A DNA stretch of 64,000 nucleotides. Origin: G963422275 sp963422275 (GTDB lineage Bacteria; Pseudomonadota; Alphaproteobacteria; Rhodobacterales; Rhodobacteraceae). Shown here one piece after another: positions 52,184 to 61,292 of this stretch. A program made the translations under genes and the position numbers. The DNA is taken from assembly GCA_963422275.1 (NCBI GenBank), contig OY729418.1, positions 3,286,001-3,350,000 of the forward strand, written 5' to 3'. The notes under the pieces are model-generated. The model made no database searches. It saw nothing but the letters and a program-made list of their open reading frames with translations, and was not told the DNA's origin. Position 1 is the first letter of the stretch, and the number at the start of each line of letters is the position of its first letter.

Positions 52184-53026
52184 ATAGTGTCGTCATGAAA
52201 TGCCAGCCCAGAGCGCCAGACACCGGATCTGCACCGCGGCAAGAAACGATGCGGCATTCCCTGGCGTGTCGCGTGGCAATCCCGCGCCAGCGCTTGAGCC
52301 ACAGAAAGGCGTTCTCCACCAAATGCCGGTGCCGGCAGAGATCGACATCTGCGCTCTGGGGCGCTTGCGGTTGCGCTTCGGCGGAACCGCTGGAATGACT
52401 TCATGCTCCTCGCAACAAGACAGGATGGCATTCGTGCCACAGGCCTTGTCCGCCAACAAGCGCTCGGCATCCATCCCTTCAATCAGCTCGACCGCTTGAC
52501 GGCAATCCGCTGCCGTCCCCTCGGTCGCCAACACCCGCACCGGCATCCCATGCGCGTCCACAGCCAGATGCAGCTTCGCGTTCAGCCCCCTTTTGCGCGA
52601 CCCATCGCCTGATTGCCACCGACCGCACCGCTCGCACGGGGATGCACCTTGAGATGACTGGCGTCAATCATCAGCCACTCATCGTCCGGCTCATCCACCA
52701 GACGCTCCGGCAACGCCCCCAGAGCCCCTTGTCCCGCCAGCGACAGAACCGGCGATGGGTGTTTTTCCAGTCTCCACAGTCTGGCGGCAAATCGCGCCAG
52801 GGAGCGCCGGTGCGCAGAACCCGGAAGATCGCATTGATGAACCGACGATTGTCCTGCGCCACTCCACCCCAACTTCCCGCTCGGCCAGGCAGATGAGGCT
52901 CCAGCAACAGCCAGACCCGGTCCGAAATGTCGTGACGCCGATGAGCCATTCCCATTTGTCGCCTCCAAGAATCATCAAGTGAGTTCGACAGACAATGCAG
53001 ATAAACATCACTCATGACGACACCAT
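52184..53026 (-). mobile_element. Degenerate IS5-family (IS1031-like) insertion sequence
   Basis: The ends ATAGTGTCGTCATGA and TCATGACGACACCAT are inverted repeats with CTAG on each side (52180-52183 and 53027-53030). Minus-strand transposase fragments occur in three frames: MAHRRHDISDRVWLLLEPHL, NRRFINAIFRVLRTGAPWRD, WLMIDASHLKVHPRASG, LNAKLHLAVDAHGMPVRVL-like sequence, and ERLLADKACGTNAIL. At least three frame breaks make it inactive. Confidence 0.85.
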
Positions 53027-53030
53027 CTAG

Positions 53031-53973
53031 GGAACCTCTGAATATAGCCCGGTTTTGGGCGTTGCATTGCGCATCCGGTGCGTGCCCGCTGTCTTGCGCC
53101 ACGCCTTTTTTGGGGGGATCACGACATGCAGCGCCTTCGGCAATTGACCTTTGCCAGCCTCCAATGCGATCGCAAGAAGAGCAAGACGCGCCGCGAGATC
53201 TTTCTGGAGCGGATGGACGGCCCGATCCCCTGGGAACGCCTGGAGGCCCGCATTGCGCCGGCGTGTCCGAAGGGCGGCCGCAAGGGCCGACAGCCGTATC
53301 CGCTGTCGGTGATGCTGCGCTTGCACTGCGTTCAGCCGTTCTGCAACCTGAGCGATCCGCTGATGGAGGACCAGCTTGCGAGGCGGAGAGCATCCGGCGC
53401 TTTGCCGGGGCGGTGCTTGAGAAGGTTCCGGACGAGACGACGGTCCCGACTTCCGCCACCGGCTGGAGAGCCACGGACTGGCGCACCAGCTGTTCGGGAG
53501 ATCAGGGATCACCTGGCCGAGCGGGGGGTTTTGCTGAAGAAAGGCACCATCGTTGACGCCACCATCATTTCGGCGCCATCGTCGACCAAGAACGAGAGCA
53601 ACGCCCGCGATCCGGAGATGCACCAGACGAAGAAGGGGAACCGGTGGCATTTCGGGATGAAGCTGCACATCGGCACCGACACCCGGGGTCTGGTGCACCA
53701 TCTGGAGGGAACGGCCGCCAACGTTCACGACCTGACGCCTTCGGATCGGCTTCTGGGCTTCTCGAACCTGATGATTGCCCAGCCGCACCTGTCGTGACAA
53801 GGGATCAGTGTGTCCGGAATTTGCCGGATCGGCCCTGCGGGGGCTGAACCGGCGGCGGTTTCGCCCCGAAAACGCGCATTTGCGGCTTCCGGACCGCCGA
53901 AAACCGACCGGTTCAGCCGGGAAGGGCAAATTCCGCAGCAAACCCCAAAAAAAACCTCCAAATCAGAGGTTCC
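53031..53973 (+). mobile_element. Degenerate IS5-group insertion sequence (copy 4), best preserved
   Basis: CTAG at 53027-53030 and 53974-53977 flanks GGAACCTCTGA/TCAGAGGTTCC ends. The plus-strand transposase reads FASLQCDRKKSKTRREIF, PWERLEARIAPACPKGG, RLHCVQPFCNLSDPLMEDQL, a frameshift, then KKGTIVDATIISAPSSTKN, DPEMHQTKKGNRWHFGMKL and GLVHHLEGTAANVHDLT. It then skips directly to LLGFSNLMIAQPHLS. The catalytic centre after the first Asp is deleted, so it cannot move itself. Confidence 0.88.
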
Positions 53974-53989
53974 CTAGGCAGGTTGAGCG

Positions 53990-54838
53990 TCAAATACAGC
54001 TAAGAAAGGCCTGTATTTTCTCGGTTCTGTGCAAGTCTACATGGGTCACGATCCAGATCGGGACGGACCACTCATTCGAGGATGGCAAAATCCTTATTAG
54101 ATCGGGATCATCCACCGCCTCGTGTTCGGCAAGAAATCCGATCCCGATGCCCTCTTTCACCGCGCGGCTAATGGCCAGCGGGTCGGTGGCATTGAGCGCA
54201 TATTGATCTGCCGTCAGGTGCTGGTTCATCCAAACCGCATAGGGAAGTCGGGAGCTCATGTCCCCAGTTCCGACAAAAGTGTGGCCTTTGAAATCACGAC
54301 CAGCAGGCTTCCGGTTACGATTTATGTAATCGCGGCTGGCATATAGACCGAACCGTACCTCTTGAAACGGTTTTACGACATAGTCGAGGGTGTCAGGCTT
54401 TGGCCCAGCCCTAAACGCGATATGGGCTTCGCCATGTTCTAGGCGTGCGAGGCTGGTTCCGGTATTCAGCTGCAGCTTGATCTGCGGATGGGCGTTGTGA
54501 AAATCACGCAGGGCTGGCATCACAAGGGGCGTGATCCCCGCCAACGCCGACACGACAAGCGTGCCGGAAAAACGGCCCGCCTTGCCGCGGCTTCGCCCCG
54601 AAAGATCAGAAAACATCTCGTCCGCACGGCCAACAACGTCGAGCATCTCTTGGCCCAATTCGGTCAGGGTGTAGCCACGCGCGTGGCGTTGAAATAGCGG
54701 CGCCTGGAATTCAGCCTCCAGCGTGTCAATGTGTCGATTGACTGTCGCGCGATGCACGCCAAGCACGTCAGCGGCGGCGCTGACGGTTCCGAGCCGGGCG
54801 AGCATTAGCGCGGTTCTGAGTTCGGTCCAAAATTGCAT
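53990..54838 (-). CDS. LysR-family transcriptional regulator
   Basis: A 282-residue regulator with an N-terminal winged helix (ALMLARLGTVSAAADVLGVHRATVNRHIDTLE in two parts) and a co-inducer domain (LVVSALAGITPLVMPALRDFH, ISRAVKEGIGIGFLAEHEAVD). The ATG at 54838 is divergent from the DoxX gene across a 142-base region with repeated TGCGCA boxes, so it probably controls that operon. The IS pile-up ends 13 bases beyond its stop, leaving the coding region intact. Confidence 0.92.
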   Translation of the reverse strand: MQFWTELRTALMLARLGTVSAAADVLGVHRATVNRHIDTLEAEFQAPLFQRHARGYTLTELGQEMLDVVGRADEMFSDLSGRSRGKAGRFSGTLVVSALAGITPLVMPALRDFHNAHPQIKLQLNTGTSLARLEHGEAHIAFRAGPKPDTLDYVVKPFQEVRFGLYASRDYINRNRKPAGRDFKGHTFVGTGDMSSRLPYAVWMNQHLTADQYALNATDPLAISRAVKEGIGIGFLAEHEAVDDPDLIRILPSSNEWSVPIWIVTHVDLHRTEKIQAFLSCI

Positions 54839-54872
54839 ATGCTAGATATAGCAGCGAAATGATGTCGCATCA

Positions 54873-54909
54873 ATGCGCACCTTATGCGCAATTGAGTATC
54901 TAGTGCGCT
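54873..54909. promoter_or_regulatory. Repeated TGCGCA boxes in the LysR/DoxX control region
   Basis: ATGCGCA occurs at 54873-54879 and again at 54884-54890, exactly 11 bases (one helix turn) apart. A third variant GTGCGCT lies at 54903-54909. The core TGCGCA is itself a palindrome. Phased boxes between a LysR gene and its divergent target are typical operator sites. Confidence 0.6.
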
Positions 54910-54980
54910 ATTTGGTCCAACGTAGGATTAGCTTGAAAGTTAAGAGCACCTAAGACGCGAAACTCATAAGGCCCAACACC

Positions 54981-55343
54981 ATGAAGACCTACCTCAAATA
55001 CATCCCGCTCGCATTGTTCACCGTTATTATCGGCGGCTCTGCCTTCGGCAAACTCTCTATGGCTGCCCCACTCACGGACTCCTTTGCAGCCTTAGGGTAT
55101 CCAAGCTACCTGCTGATCATCCTTGGCGTCGCCTATCTGATCGGCCTTGTCGGTCTTTGGCAGACCAAGTTCCAGAATGTGAAAGAATGGGTATTCGCAG
55201 GCTTTCTTGTCGCAATGACTGGCGCGTTCAGCTCTCACATGCTGGCGGGTGATCCCATCACAGCTGCGATACCTTCTTTGGTTCTGCTGGCCCTGCTGAT
55301 CGTGTCCTACCCACTCGTCCTCAACAAAGGGTCGCGCGCATGA
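54981..55343 (+). CDS. DoxX-like membrane protein
   Basis: A 120-residue protein with four predicted membrane helices (YIPLALFTVIIGGSAFG, YLLIILGVAYLIGLVGLW, WVFAGFLVAMTGAF, SLVLLALLIVSYPLVL) and the DoxX-like APLTDSFAALGYPSYL segment. DoxX proteins often sit with redox enzymes and are thought to organise quinone- or thiol-related oxidoreductases in the membrane. Its stop overlaps the start of the FMN reductase gene, so it leads a tight operon. Confidence 0.85.
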   Translation: MKTYLKYIPLALFTVIIGGSAFGKLSMAAPLTDSFAALGYPSYLLIILGVAYLIGLVGLWQTKFQNVKEWVFAGFLVAMTGAFSSHMLAGDPITAAIPSLVLLALLIVSYPLVLNKGSRA

Positions 55344-55909
55344 AACTCCTCGCATTTGCCGCCACAAACAGCCGTGTCTCCATCAACCGCGCGCTGGTCG
55401 AATTTGCCACGGATCGTCTGAAGGCCAACCATGCCTCTGATGTCGATATTGAAATTCTCGATCTGAACGATTTCGAAATGCCGATTTATTCGGTCGACCG
55501 CCAGAAAGAGACCGGCATCCCAAGCGAGGCGCAGACCTTCTATGAAAAGATCGGCGCAGCAGATGCCGTGCTGGTCTCCTTTGCGGAACATAACGGGTCG
55601 GTCACCTCCCCATGGAAAAACATTTTCGACTGGATGAGCCGGATTGATATGAAGGTCTGGCAAGACAAGCCCACCGTCATACTCGCCGCGACCCCAGGTC
55701 CACGTGCAGGGGCCGGTGTGCTGGGCGGGCAAGAGGTGATGGCACCCTTCTTTGGCATGGATTTGCGCGGAACCCTTGGCATTGGCACATGGCAAAAGGC
55801 ATGGGACGCTGATAGCAAGACACTGACGCGGGCCGAGGATGTGACAGCACTTGATGAAGTGCTCGCCGCCTTGGTTGCAGCCCCGGTGAATGAAAGAGAA
55901 CTCGTATGA
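55340..55909 (+). CDS. NAD(P)H-dependent FMN reductase
   Basis: A flavodoxin-like reductase of 189 residues. The FMN phosphate loop is FAATNSRVSINRALVEFA, followed by LNDFEMPIYSVDRQKETGIP, SFAEHNGSVTSPWKNIFDW and ILAATPGPRAGAGVLGG. Family members reduce FMN, quinones, azo dyes or chromate. It overlaps the upstream DoxX stop and the downstream FAD reductase start, so translation is coupled across three genes. Confidence 0.9.
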   Translation: MKLLAFAATNSRVSINRALVEFATDRLKANHASDVDIEILDLNDFEMPIYSVDRQKETGIPSEAQTFYEKIGAADAVLVSFAEHNGSVTSPWKNIFDWMSRIDMKVWQDKPTVILAATPGPRAGAGVLGGQEVMAPFFGMDLRGTLGIGTWQKAWDADSKTLTRAEDVTALDEVLAALVAAPVNERELV

Positions 55910-57000
55910 CAACCGCAGCAAATCGCAAGCTCGTCATCGTTGGCGGCGGCTATCTTGGCGCAGAACTTGCCAAGTCACTGGAAAGCGACATGGACGTCAC
56001 GTTGATTGAACGGGCCAGCCATTTCACCCATGCGCCTGCGATGATCCGGGCGATGGTCGATCCTGCCGTGTTGGACGACGCGTTGATCCCCTACGACAAA
56101 CTTCTGACGCAGGGCGACGTCATCCGCGCCGAGGCTGTGTCTTTGGATGGGGCAGGGGTTGAGCTGGCCAACGGCACCCGGGTCGAGGGCGACTACATCG
56201 TGCTGGCCACGGGGTCATCGAACTTCGCACCGTTCAAATCCGCTGACGGCGATATCGCAGGCCTGCGCGCCGACAATGCCCGTTGGAACGCATCGCTCGT
56301 CTCCGCGAAAACGGTTCTGATCATCGGCGCTGGCGCTGTTGGCACCGAGTTGGCGGGCGAGATTGCCCATGCCTATCCCGACAAGACAGTCACCATCGTG
56401 GCGAGCGATCCCGCATTGTTCCCCGGCTTCCCTGCGAAACTGGGCAAGTCGTTGCAGAGCAAAATGGAGGCGATGGGTGTTGAGGTCTTGACCGGCGTTA
56501 TGGCCGACAGCCTGCCGGGTCGCGATGCGCCGGCAGGTGGCACCATCAAACTGTCAAACGGGCGCGAGGTGACCGCCGATCTGATCATCCCCGCCGTGGG
56601 GTCGCGCCCGCACACGACCCTTGCCGACACGCTGCCCGGCGTTGCCCGCGCACAGGATGGCCGCATCAAGGTCGACGATTGGCTGCGCCCGTCGAGCCTG
56701 CCCAATGTCTTCTCTGCAGGTGACGTGGCCGAAACGGGCGACGCAATGACCATCGTCGGTATCTCGCGCCAGAAACCCTGGCTGGAAAAAACACTGAAAG
56801 CGCTGGGTTCTGGTCGGCCGCTGGCCAGCGTCAAACCCTATGCGCCTTGGGGTGAGAAATCACCGATCCTGGTGCCTTTGGGGCCCAAGCGCGGCAGCTC
56901 TTTTCTGATGATCGCAACGCTTGGCGATTGGATCACCAGCATGATGAAAGGCAAAGACCTGTTCATCTCCAAGTACCGAAAATTGCTGGGTCAAAGCTAA
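55906..57000 (+). CDS. NAD(P)H:quinone-type FAD oxidoreductase (AIF/FSP1-like)
   Basis: A 364-residue flavoprotein with two Rossmann folds: FAD binding at KLVIVGGGYLGAELAKSLE and NAD(P) binding at VLIIGAGAVGTELAGEIA. The second FAD contact is VFSAGDVAETGD. The region IVLATGSSNFAPFK and the C-terminal membrane-proximal helix resemble the AIF/FSP1 group, which reduces quinones. With DoxX and the FMN reductase it suggests reduction of a quinone or other electrophile at the membrane. Confidence 0.88.
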   Translation: MTTAANRKLVIVGGGYLGAELAKSLESDMDVTLIERASHFTHAPAMIRAMVDPAVLDDALIPYDKLLTQGDVIRAEAVSLDGAGVELANGTRVEGDYIVLATGSSNFAPFKSADGDIAGLRADNARWNASLVSAKTVLIIGAGAVGTELAGEIAHAYPDKTVTIVASDPALFPGFPAKLGKSLQSKMEAMGVEVLTGVMADSLPGRDAPAGGTIKLSNGREVTADLIIPAVGSRPHTTLADTLPGVARAQDGRIKVDDWLRPSSLPNVFSAGDVAETGDAMTIVGISRQKPWLEKTLKALGSGRPLASVKPYAPWGEKSPILVPLGPKRGSSFLMIATLGDWITSMMKGKDLFISKYRKLLGQS

Positions 57001-57099
57001 CCTGGCATCACGTTTAACGTTGAAAAACAATGATCTGCGCGTTTTTCCTGCGCGCAGACACCACCCCCTTGCACCCTCATGCGACCTCAGGAGACTGCT

Positions 57100-58227
57100 A
57101 TGACTTCTCAACTCTCTTCTACTAAACTGTCCATTACGCTCGCCACTCTAACAGCCATCGGGGCCAGCGCCGCCTTTGCAGAAGGCGAAGAGCCAAGCTC
57201 GTGGGAACCCTATTCCTACGAGGCCTATCCGCTTGCACGGATTTCGGAAGACGTCGATCGCTACCCGATGGCGATGCCTGCATCCCTGACCGTCAACCAG
57301 CACGGCGAGATCGAGCATCTTGGCGACGCAGTTTTCGGCACGCGTTGGTTTGTCGATGCGGACCAAGTCGATGGCGGGCCCGTTTGGCACTTTGTGACCG
57401 CAGGTGACCCCGCCGATGAAGCCGTCCTGATGATCCACGGCTATCCCGATACATGGTGGGCCAATGCAGAGGTCATGGCGCTGCTGTCTGACGACTATTA
57501 CGTCATCGCTGTCGATGTGCTGGGCTATGGCCAGTCCGACAAAGGCCCCGAAATTGATGTCAGCTACGAGGCCGCCGCCGCGAGCCTGTCTGAACTGCTC
57601 GACACAATCGGCGTGCAAGACTTCAACCTAATCGGCCACGACCGTGGCGCTATCGTTAGCGAAAAACTCATCGCGCAAGACGGCATGAGCGAGCGTATTT
57701 CAGCATTCGTGCGGATGCAGCAGTCCTTTGATCAGCCTCATGGTTTGCCGCGCCCGCCGCACGCTTTGATGGCGACGGTTCCCTTTCAGATGCAGGAAAA
57801 TCTCGCCCGCACGGTCTATACCAGCAATTACGGATCGGTGCATTTCCCCGAAGAGTTCCTGAAACGTCTCGACTGGGAATTCAGCTTCGAAGGCACGCCA
57901 GAGGCCGCGGCCCGCACATTTCAAGGCACCAGCTTTGACATCGAACAAGCCTTCCGGATGGGGCACGTCATTCCCAAGATGACAATGCCTGTCCTCTTGA
58001 TCCAAGGTGACCGCGACCCGGGCCAGAAAGCCGAGGAATACATGACCTCTGCCGATCTGCTGCCAGATGGCCGCGTGGCGATTGTGAACACCAATCACTT
58101 TATCCACGCCGAGGATCCGCATCTTGTTGCTGACCTTGCCCGTGAATTGTTCACCAACGGCAATACCAACCGGCCCGAGGCGGTCTTCTCCGCTCCGGCG
58201 AACTTCCAGTTTCCCGTCAAAGAATGA
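57100..58227 (+). CDS. Exported alpha/beta hydrolase with Asp nucleophile (epoxide-hydrolase-like)
   Basis: A 375-residue secreted hydrolase. The signal peptide (LSITLATLTAIGASAAFA) ends near residue 27. The oxyanion motif is HGYPDTW (113-119) and the nucleophile elbow is GHDRGA (179-184), so the nucleophile is Asp181. That is the pattern of epoxide hydrolases and haloacid dehalogenases, not serine esterases. The acid lies in IQGDRDPGQ and the catalytic His in NTNHFIHAEDP. The ATG at 57100 follows CAGGAGACTGCT. It lies in an operon with reductases and a glutathione transferase, so detoxification of an epoxide or halide is likely. Confidence 0.87.
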   Translation: MTSQLSSTKLSITLATLTAIGASAAFAEGEEPSSWEPYSYEAYPLARISEDVDRYPMAMPASLTVNQHGEIEHLGDAVFGTRWFVDADQVDGGPVWHFVTAGDPADEAVLMIHGYPDTWWANAEVMALLSDDYYVIAVDVLGYGQSDKGPEIDVSYEAAAASLSELLDTIGVQDFNLIGHDRGAIVSEKLIAQDGMSERISAFVRMQQSFDQPHGLPRPPHALMATVPFQMQENLARTVYTSNYGSVHFPEEFLKRLDWEFSFEGTPEAAARTFQGTSFDIEQAFRMGHVIPKMTMPVLLIQGDRDPGQKAEEYMTSADLLPDGRVAIVNTNHFIHAEDPHLVADLARELFTNGNTNRPEAVFSAPANFQFPVKE

Positions 58228-58289
58228 CCCCATCCCCAAAAGGTTATGCTTAGGCTTGGCCAAACCTCTGAATTAAATTAGGAAAAACA

Positions 58290-58724
58290 ATGACAAACAC
58301 ACAATCAACAACGCTCAAAATCATCGCGGTCCTCTGGGTTATCTGGGGTCTTGTTCATGCGCTTGCCGGAGTGCTGACCATTGCACAGGACACACCTGCT
58401 GCAATCGCCGGGATCGCAGATGCAGTTGATCCGGCGCTGCTGGCCGGACCTTATCACGACGCCGCAGGCGCATTGATCAACCAACACGGCTTTAACCTTC
58501 TTTGGATCGGTTTGTTTACGGCTGTGGGCGGGATATTCATCTGGGCCAAAAATCTGACCTGGATGTTCTTCACTGCTGTGGTCGGCGGCCTTACGGATGT
58601 TGGCTATTTCGCATTCATGGATCTAGGCGGCTTCGTCCATTTCGTTCCCGGCACAGTCATGACCCTTATTTCCGCATCCGCAATCTTGCTGAGCGTTTGG
58701 GTTTGGTATTCTCGCAAGGCCTAA
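58290..58724 (+). CDS. Small membrane protein of unknown function
   Basis: A 144-residue protein with four predicted helices: IIAVLWVIWGLVHALAGVL, FNLLWIGLFTAVGGIFIW, MFFTAVVGGLTDVGYFAF and VMTLISASAILLSVWVW. I do not recognise a named family. It is placed between the epoxide-hydrolase-like gene and the glutathione transferase, 62 bases after the former, and so belongs to the same transcription unit. A role in anchoring or transport for that pathway is only a guess. Confidence 0.75.
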   Translation: MTNTQSTTLKIIAVLWVIWGLVHALAGVLTIAQDTPAAIAGIADAVDPALLAGPYHDAAGALINQHGFNLLWIGLFTAVGGIFIWAKNLTWMFFTAVVGGLTDVGYFAFMDLGGFVHFVPGTVMTLISASAILLSVWVWYSRKA

Positions 58725-58763
58725 TGGCACGCGAGCTTTGGCTTTGAAAACATTGGACACACT

Positions 58764-59441
58764 ATGATAAAATTCTACCTCCACGTCGGCTCACCAAACC
58801 CCCGCAAGGTTGCTTTGGCCCTCGAAGAATTCGGGCTTGAATACGAGATCGAACCCATCGATATCTTTAAAGGGGAACAACACACGGCGGCGTATCGCGC
58901 TGTGAACCCCAACGGTAAGGCACCGGCAATCGAGGACGACGGCGTGAGGGTGTTCGATTCCAACGCGATCCTGCTCTATCTCGCGGACAAGCATGATCGA
59001 TTTCTTGGCAGAACCGAAGATCGTGGTGAATTGCTGAGTTGGCTGATGTTTGTTGCAACTGGTCTGGGCCCCTATAGCGGCCAGTGGATCCATTTCCAGA
59101 CTGCGGGGGCGGCAGATGGCGGTGACTATGCCAAGCGTCGCTACGCGTTCGAGGCAAAGCGTCACTTCGAGGTTATGGATGACCACCTTGCTCGCAAGAC
59201 TTACTTTCTCGGGGATGACTACAGCATCGTCGACATGGCCGCCTGGGGTTGGGTCGCGCTTCACGAGGGCATCCTCGGCACAGGTGGGCTGGATCGCTAC
59301 GGAAACGTCAAAGCCTGGTACAACCGCGTCAATGTCCGCCCGGCCGCAGAATGCGCCCGCAATGTTAGTGTGAGCAGCAGCGGCAAGCCCGCGTTCGACG
59401 AAAGTGCGGCGCGCGCGCTGTTCCCGTCCAACTTCAGCTGA
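58764..59441 (+). CDS. Glutathione S-transferase family protein
   Basis: A 225-residue protein with a thioredoxin-fold N-terminus (FYLHVGSPNPRKVALALEE, NPNGKAPAIED with the cis-Pro glutathione contact, VFDSNAILLYLADKH) and an all-helical C-terminal domain (YFLGDDYSIVDMAAWGW). The pattern is close to nu/YfcG-type transferases, which have disulphide-reductase activity. Its place after the hydrolase supports conjugation or reduction of electrophiles. Confidence 0.92.
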   Translation: MIKFYLHVGSPNPRKVALALEEFGLEYEIEPIDIFKGEQHTAAYRAVNPNGKAPAIEDDGVRVFDSNAILLYLADKHDRFLGRTEDRGELLSWLMFVATGLGPYSGQWIHFQTAGAADGGDYAKRRYAFEAKRHFEVMDDHLARKTYFLGDDYSIVDMAAWGWVALHEGILGTGGLDRYGNVKAWYNRVNVRPAAECARNVSVSSSGKPAFDESAARALFPSNFS

Positions 59442-59455
59442 GATCCTTACCTCGC

Positions 59456-59680
59456 ATGACTTCAAAAACCGCAAAGCCAAACCGGTCAGACAAAGCCGCC
59501 TTTGGCGTCGTCTATGGCTCTATCTCGGTCATGGCGTTTTTGATGACAATGCATCAACCGATCACTAACCCGGACGAGCAGGCGCTGATCTTGTTCGGAA
59601 CAGTCGTCGTGGTGGCAATCGCTAAAGTCTATGCGGAAGTCGGTGACAGTATCCTAAAGTTGGGCCAACCACACTTTTAA
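59456..59680 (+). CDS. Short membrane protein, probably truncated
   Basis: A 74-residue protein 14 bases after the transferase gene. Two helices are visible (AAFGVVYGSISVMAFLMTMH and ALILFGTVVVVAIAKVYAEV). I recall longer proteins starting in the same way, which suggests this one lost its C-terminal two thirds. The truncation lies at the edge of the IS-rich plasmid-like segment that follows. Function unknown. Confidence 0.55.
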   Translation: MTSKTAKPNRSDKAAFGVVYGSISVMAFLMTMHQPITNPDEQALILFGTVVVVAIAKVYAEVGDSILKLGQPHF

Positions 59681-59949
59681 ATGGCCGCTCTGACGACCGT
59701 TGGTGCGACGCAGTGTATCGCCTGCTGCAAGTGCAACCGAATGCTGCGTTAGCAACATGCCTAAACATCGATGTCGGCAAAGTCCGCAGAACACCCGTTT
59801 CCCCAACTGCCGATTTTGCACTTGCAGCGAAGGTCCGGTCTGAGGAGTTGCACTAAAGCGACATCGGATGCTTGTCGAAGTCCAATTGGCAGCGATCCAC
59901 ACCCAGCTTCCGGCTTATCCGGGGCGGGATACCCGCCCTGGCATTGCGG
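59681..59949. other. Junction region without a gene, containing a short hairpin
   Basis: About 270 bases with no convincing frame. GGGCGGG-ATA-CCCGCCC (59922-59938) is a perfect 7-bp stem lying 11 bases beyond the 3' end of the split small gene. It may be that gene's terminator. The break in gene content here may mark the edge of an island. Confidence 0.5.
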
Positions 59950-60015
59950 TCACTCGGTGACCGGATCTTCATCGCGGCGCGGGAAGGCGACCATTTCGAC
60001 GCCGGGAAACATGCT

Positions 60016-61291
60016 AAGACTGTTGCGAAAGCGGGTGTTTTTTTCTGAGTTTCGCCGTTTGGAGCCGGTTGCGCGCCGGTTGCGCGCCGGTCCGTCGCCG
60101 GTCGGTGGCCGCGACGCCTTTCAGACGCGATTCTGGCCCAAAAAGCGCGGTTTCAGGCCCCGATGCGCCGCATCGGGCAGGTTCCGGACAGACTCCGGCC
60201 CTCAGGCCGCGACCAGCTTGATCCGGTTGGCCGCCTTGAGCAGGTTCAGCGCCATCGACTTGAAGGTCAGCTCGGCCTCCACCGCCCGCCGTCCCTTGAA
60301 CCGGGACCGCGCCGCCCCGAACAGACGCTTCAGGGTGCCGAAGGTCTGCTCCACGATCCATCGCCGCCGCGACACCAGCCGGTTGAACCGGCGGCGGTGC
60401 CGGGACAGGGGATGCCCCCGGGAAGCCCGGAACATGATCCCCGACTGGATCCCCGCCGCGGTCAGGCAGGCGCGGTTGGCGGCGCTTGACAGCCCCTTGT
60501 CGGCGAGCACCCTTCGCGCTGTGCAGTCGGACACCATGGCCGGGAAGTGCGGCGCCTCGCCCTCGTTGGCAGGGCGCGCCAGGACCCGTTCCACGAAGCC
60601 CTCCCCGTCGGTGCGCACGAACCCTTTATAGCCGAACAGGCACCGCCCGCCCTTCTTCAGCCACCGGGCGTCCGGATCCGCCGAGAGACGCTCGGACACC
60701 GAGACCTCGGGTGCCTCGCCCTCGGCGCGGTCCTCGGCCACAACCTCGATCTGGCGCCGCGGTCGCGCCGCGCTCTCCACGATGGTCGCGTCAACCACCG
60801 CCACCGGCGCATTCCTGACCTTCAGGCCGCGCTCCTGCAGCTGGCGGTTGACCTCGGACAGAAGCGCCGCGTCAAGACCGCGCAGACCGAGCATCCGGCG
60901 AAACCGGCAGATCGTCGTGCGGGCGGGACTTCGCTCGATCATCGACTGGCCGCAGAACAGCATGAAGTCGAGGCGCACCGTCAGGGCCCGCTCGAGTTCC
61001 CGGTCCGACAGCGAGTGCCACTGGCCGAGGAGAAGAACCCGGATCATCAGATCGACATCGCAGCGGTGCGTCCCAGGCGCGATCGCACCGGGCCGAGGAC
61101 TGCCGCCAGGCGTTGCCAGTCGATCAGGGCGCGGACCTTTCGCAGGGTGCTGTCCTGACTCACGCGATCGTCCGCCAGCTTCATGAAGAAATCCATCGAT
61201 CCTCTCCCTCAATGCAACATCATGACAACCGCTTGCAGTCCTTCCAGCGCAACATGTCAAGAGCCGGAAAGGCGCATTTCGCAACAGTCTT
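60016..61291 (-). mobile_element. IS5-family insertion sequence interrupting a small gene
   Basis: The ends AGACTGTTGCGAAA and TTTCGCAACAGTCT are perfect inverted repeats with TA at each side. The element is about 1.28 kb and carries a transposase on the minus strand. The remnant at 27040-27542 belongs to the same type. Confidence 0.9.
60202..61196 (-). pseudogene. IS5-family transposase with one frameshift
   Basis: From the ATG at 61196 the first frame reads MDFFMKLADDRVSQDSTLRKV, ALIDWQRLAAVLGPVRSRLG, then fails near 61062. The next frame carries the rest: VDLMIRVLLLGQWHSLSDREL, CRFRRMLGLRGLDAALL, APVAVVDATIVESAARPRRQ (first Asp), CTARRVLADKGLSSAANRA (second Asp) and RRRWIVEQTFGTLKRLFG (Glu). 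All catalytic residues are present. The single break suggests recent loss, or a frameshift-controlled element. Confidence 0.85.
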
Positions 61292-61292
61292 A

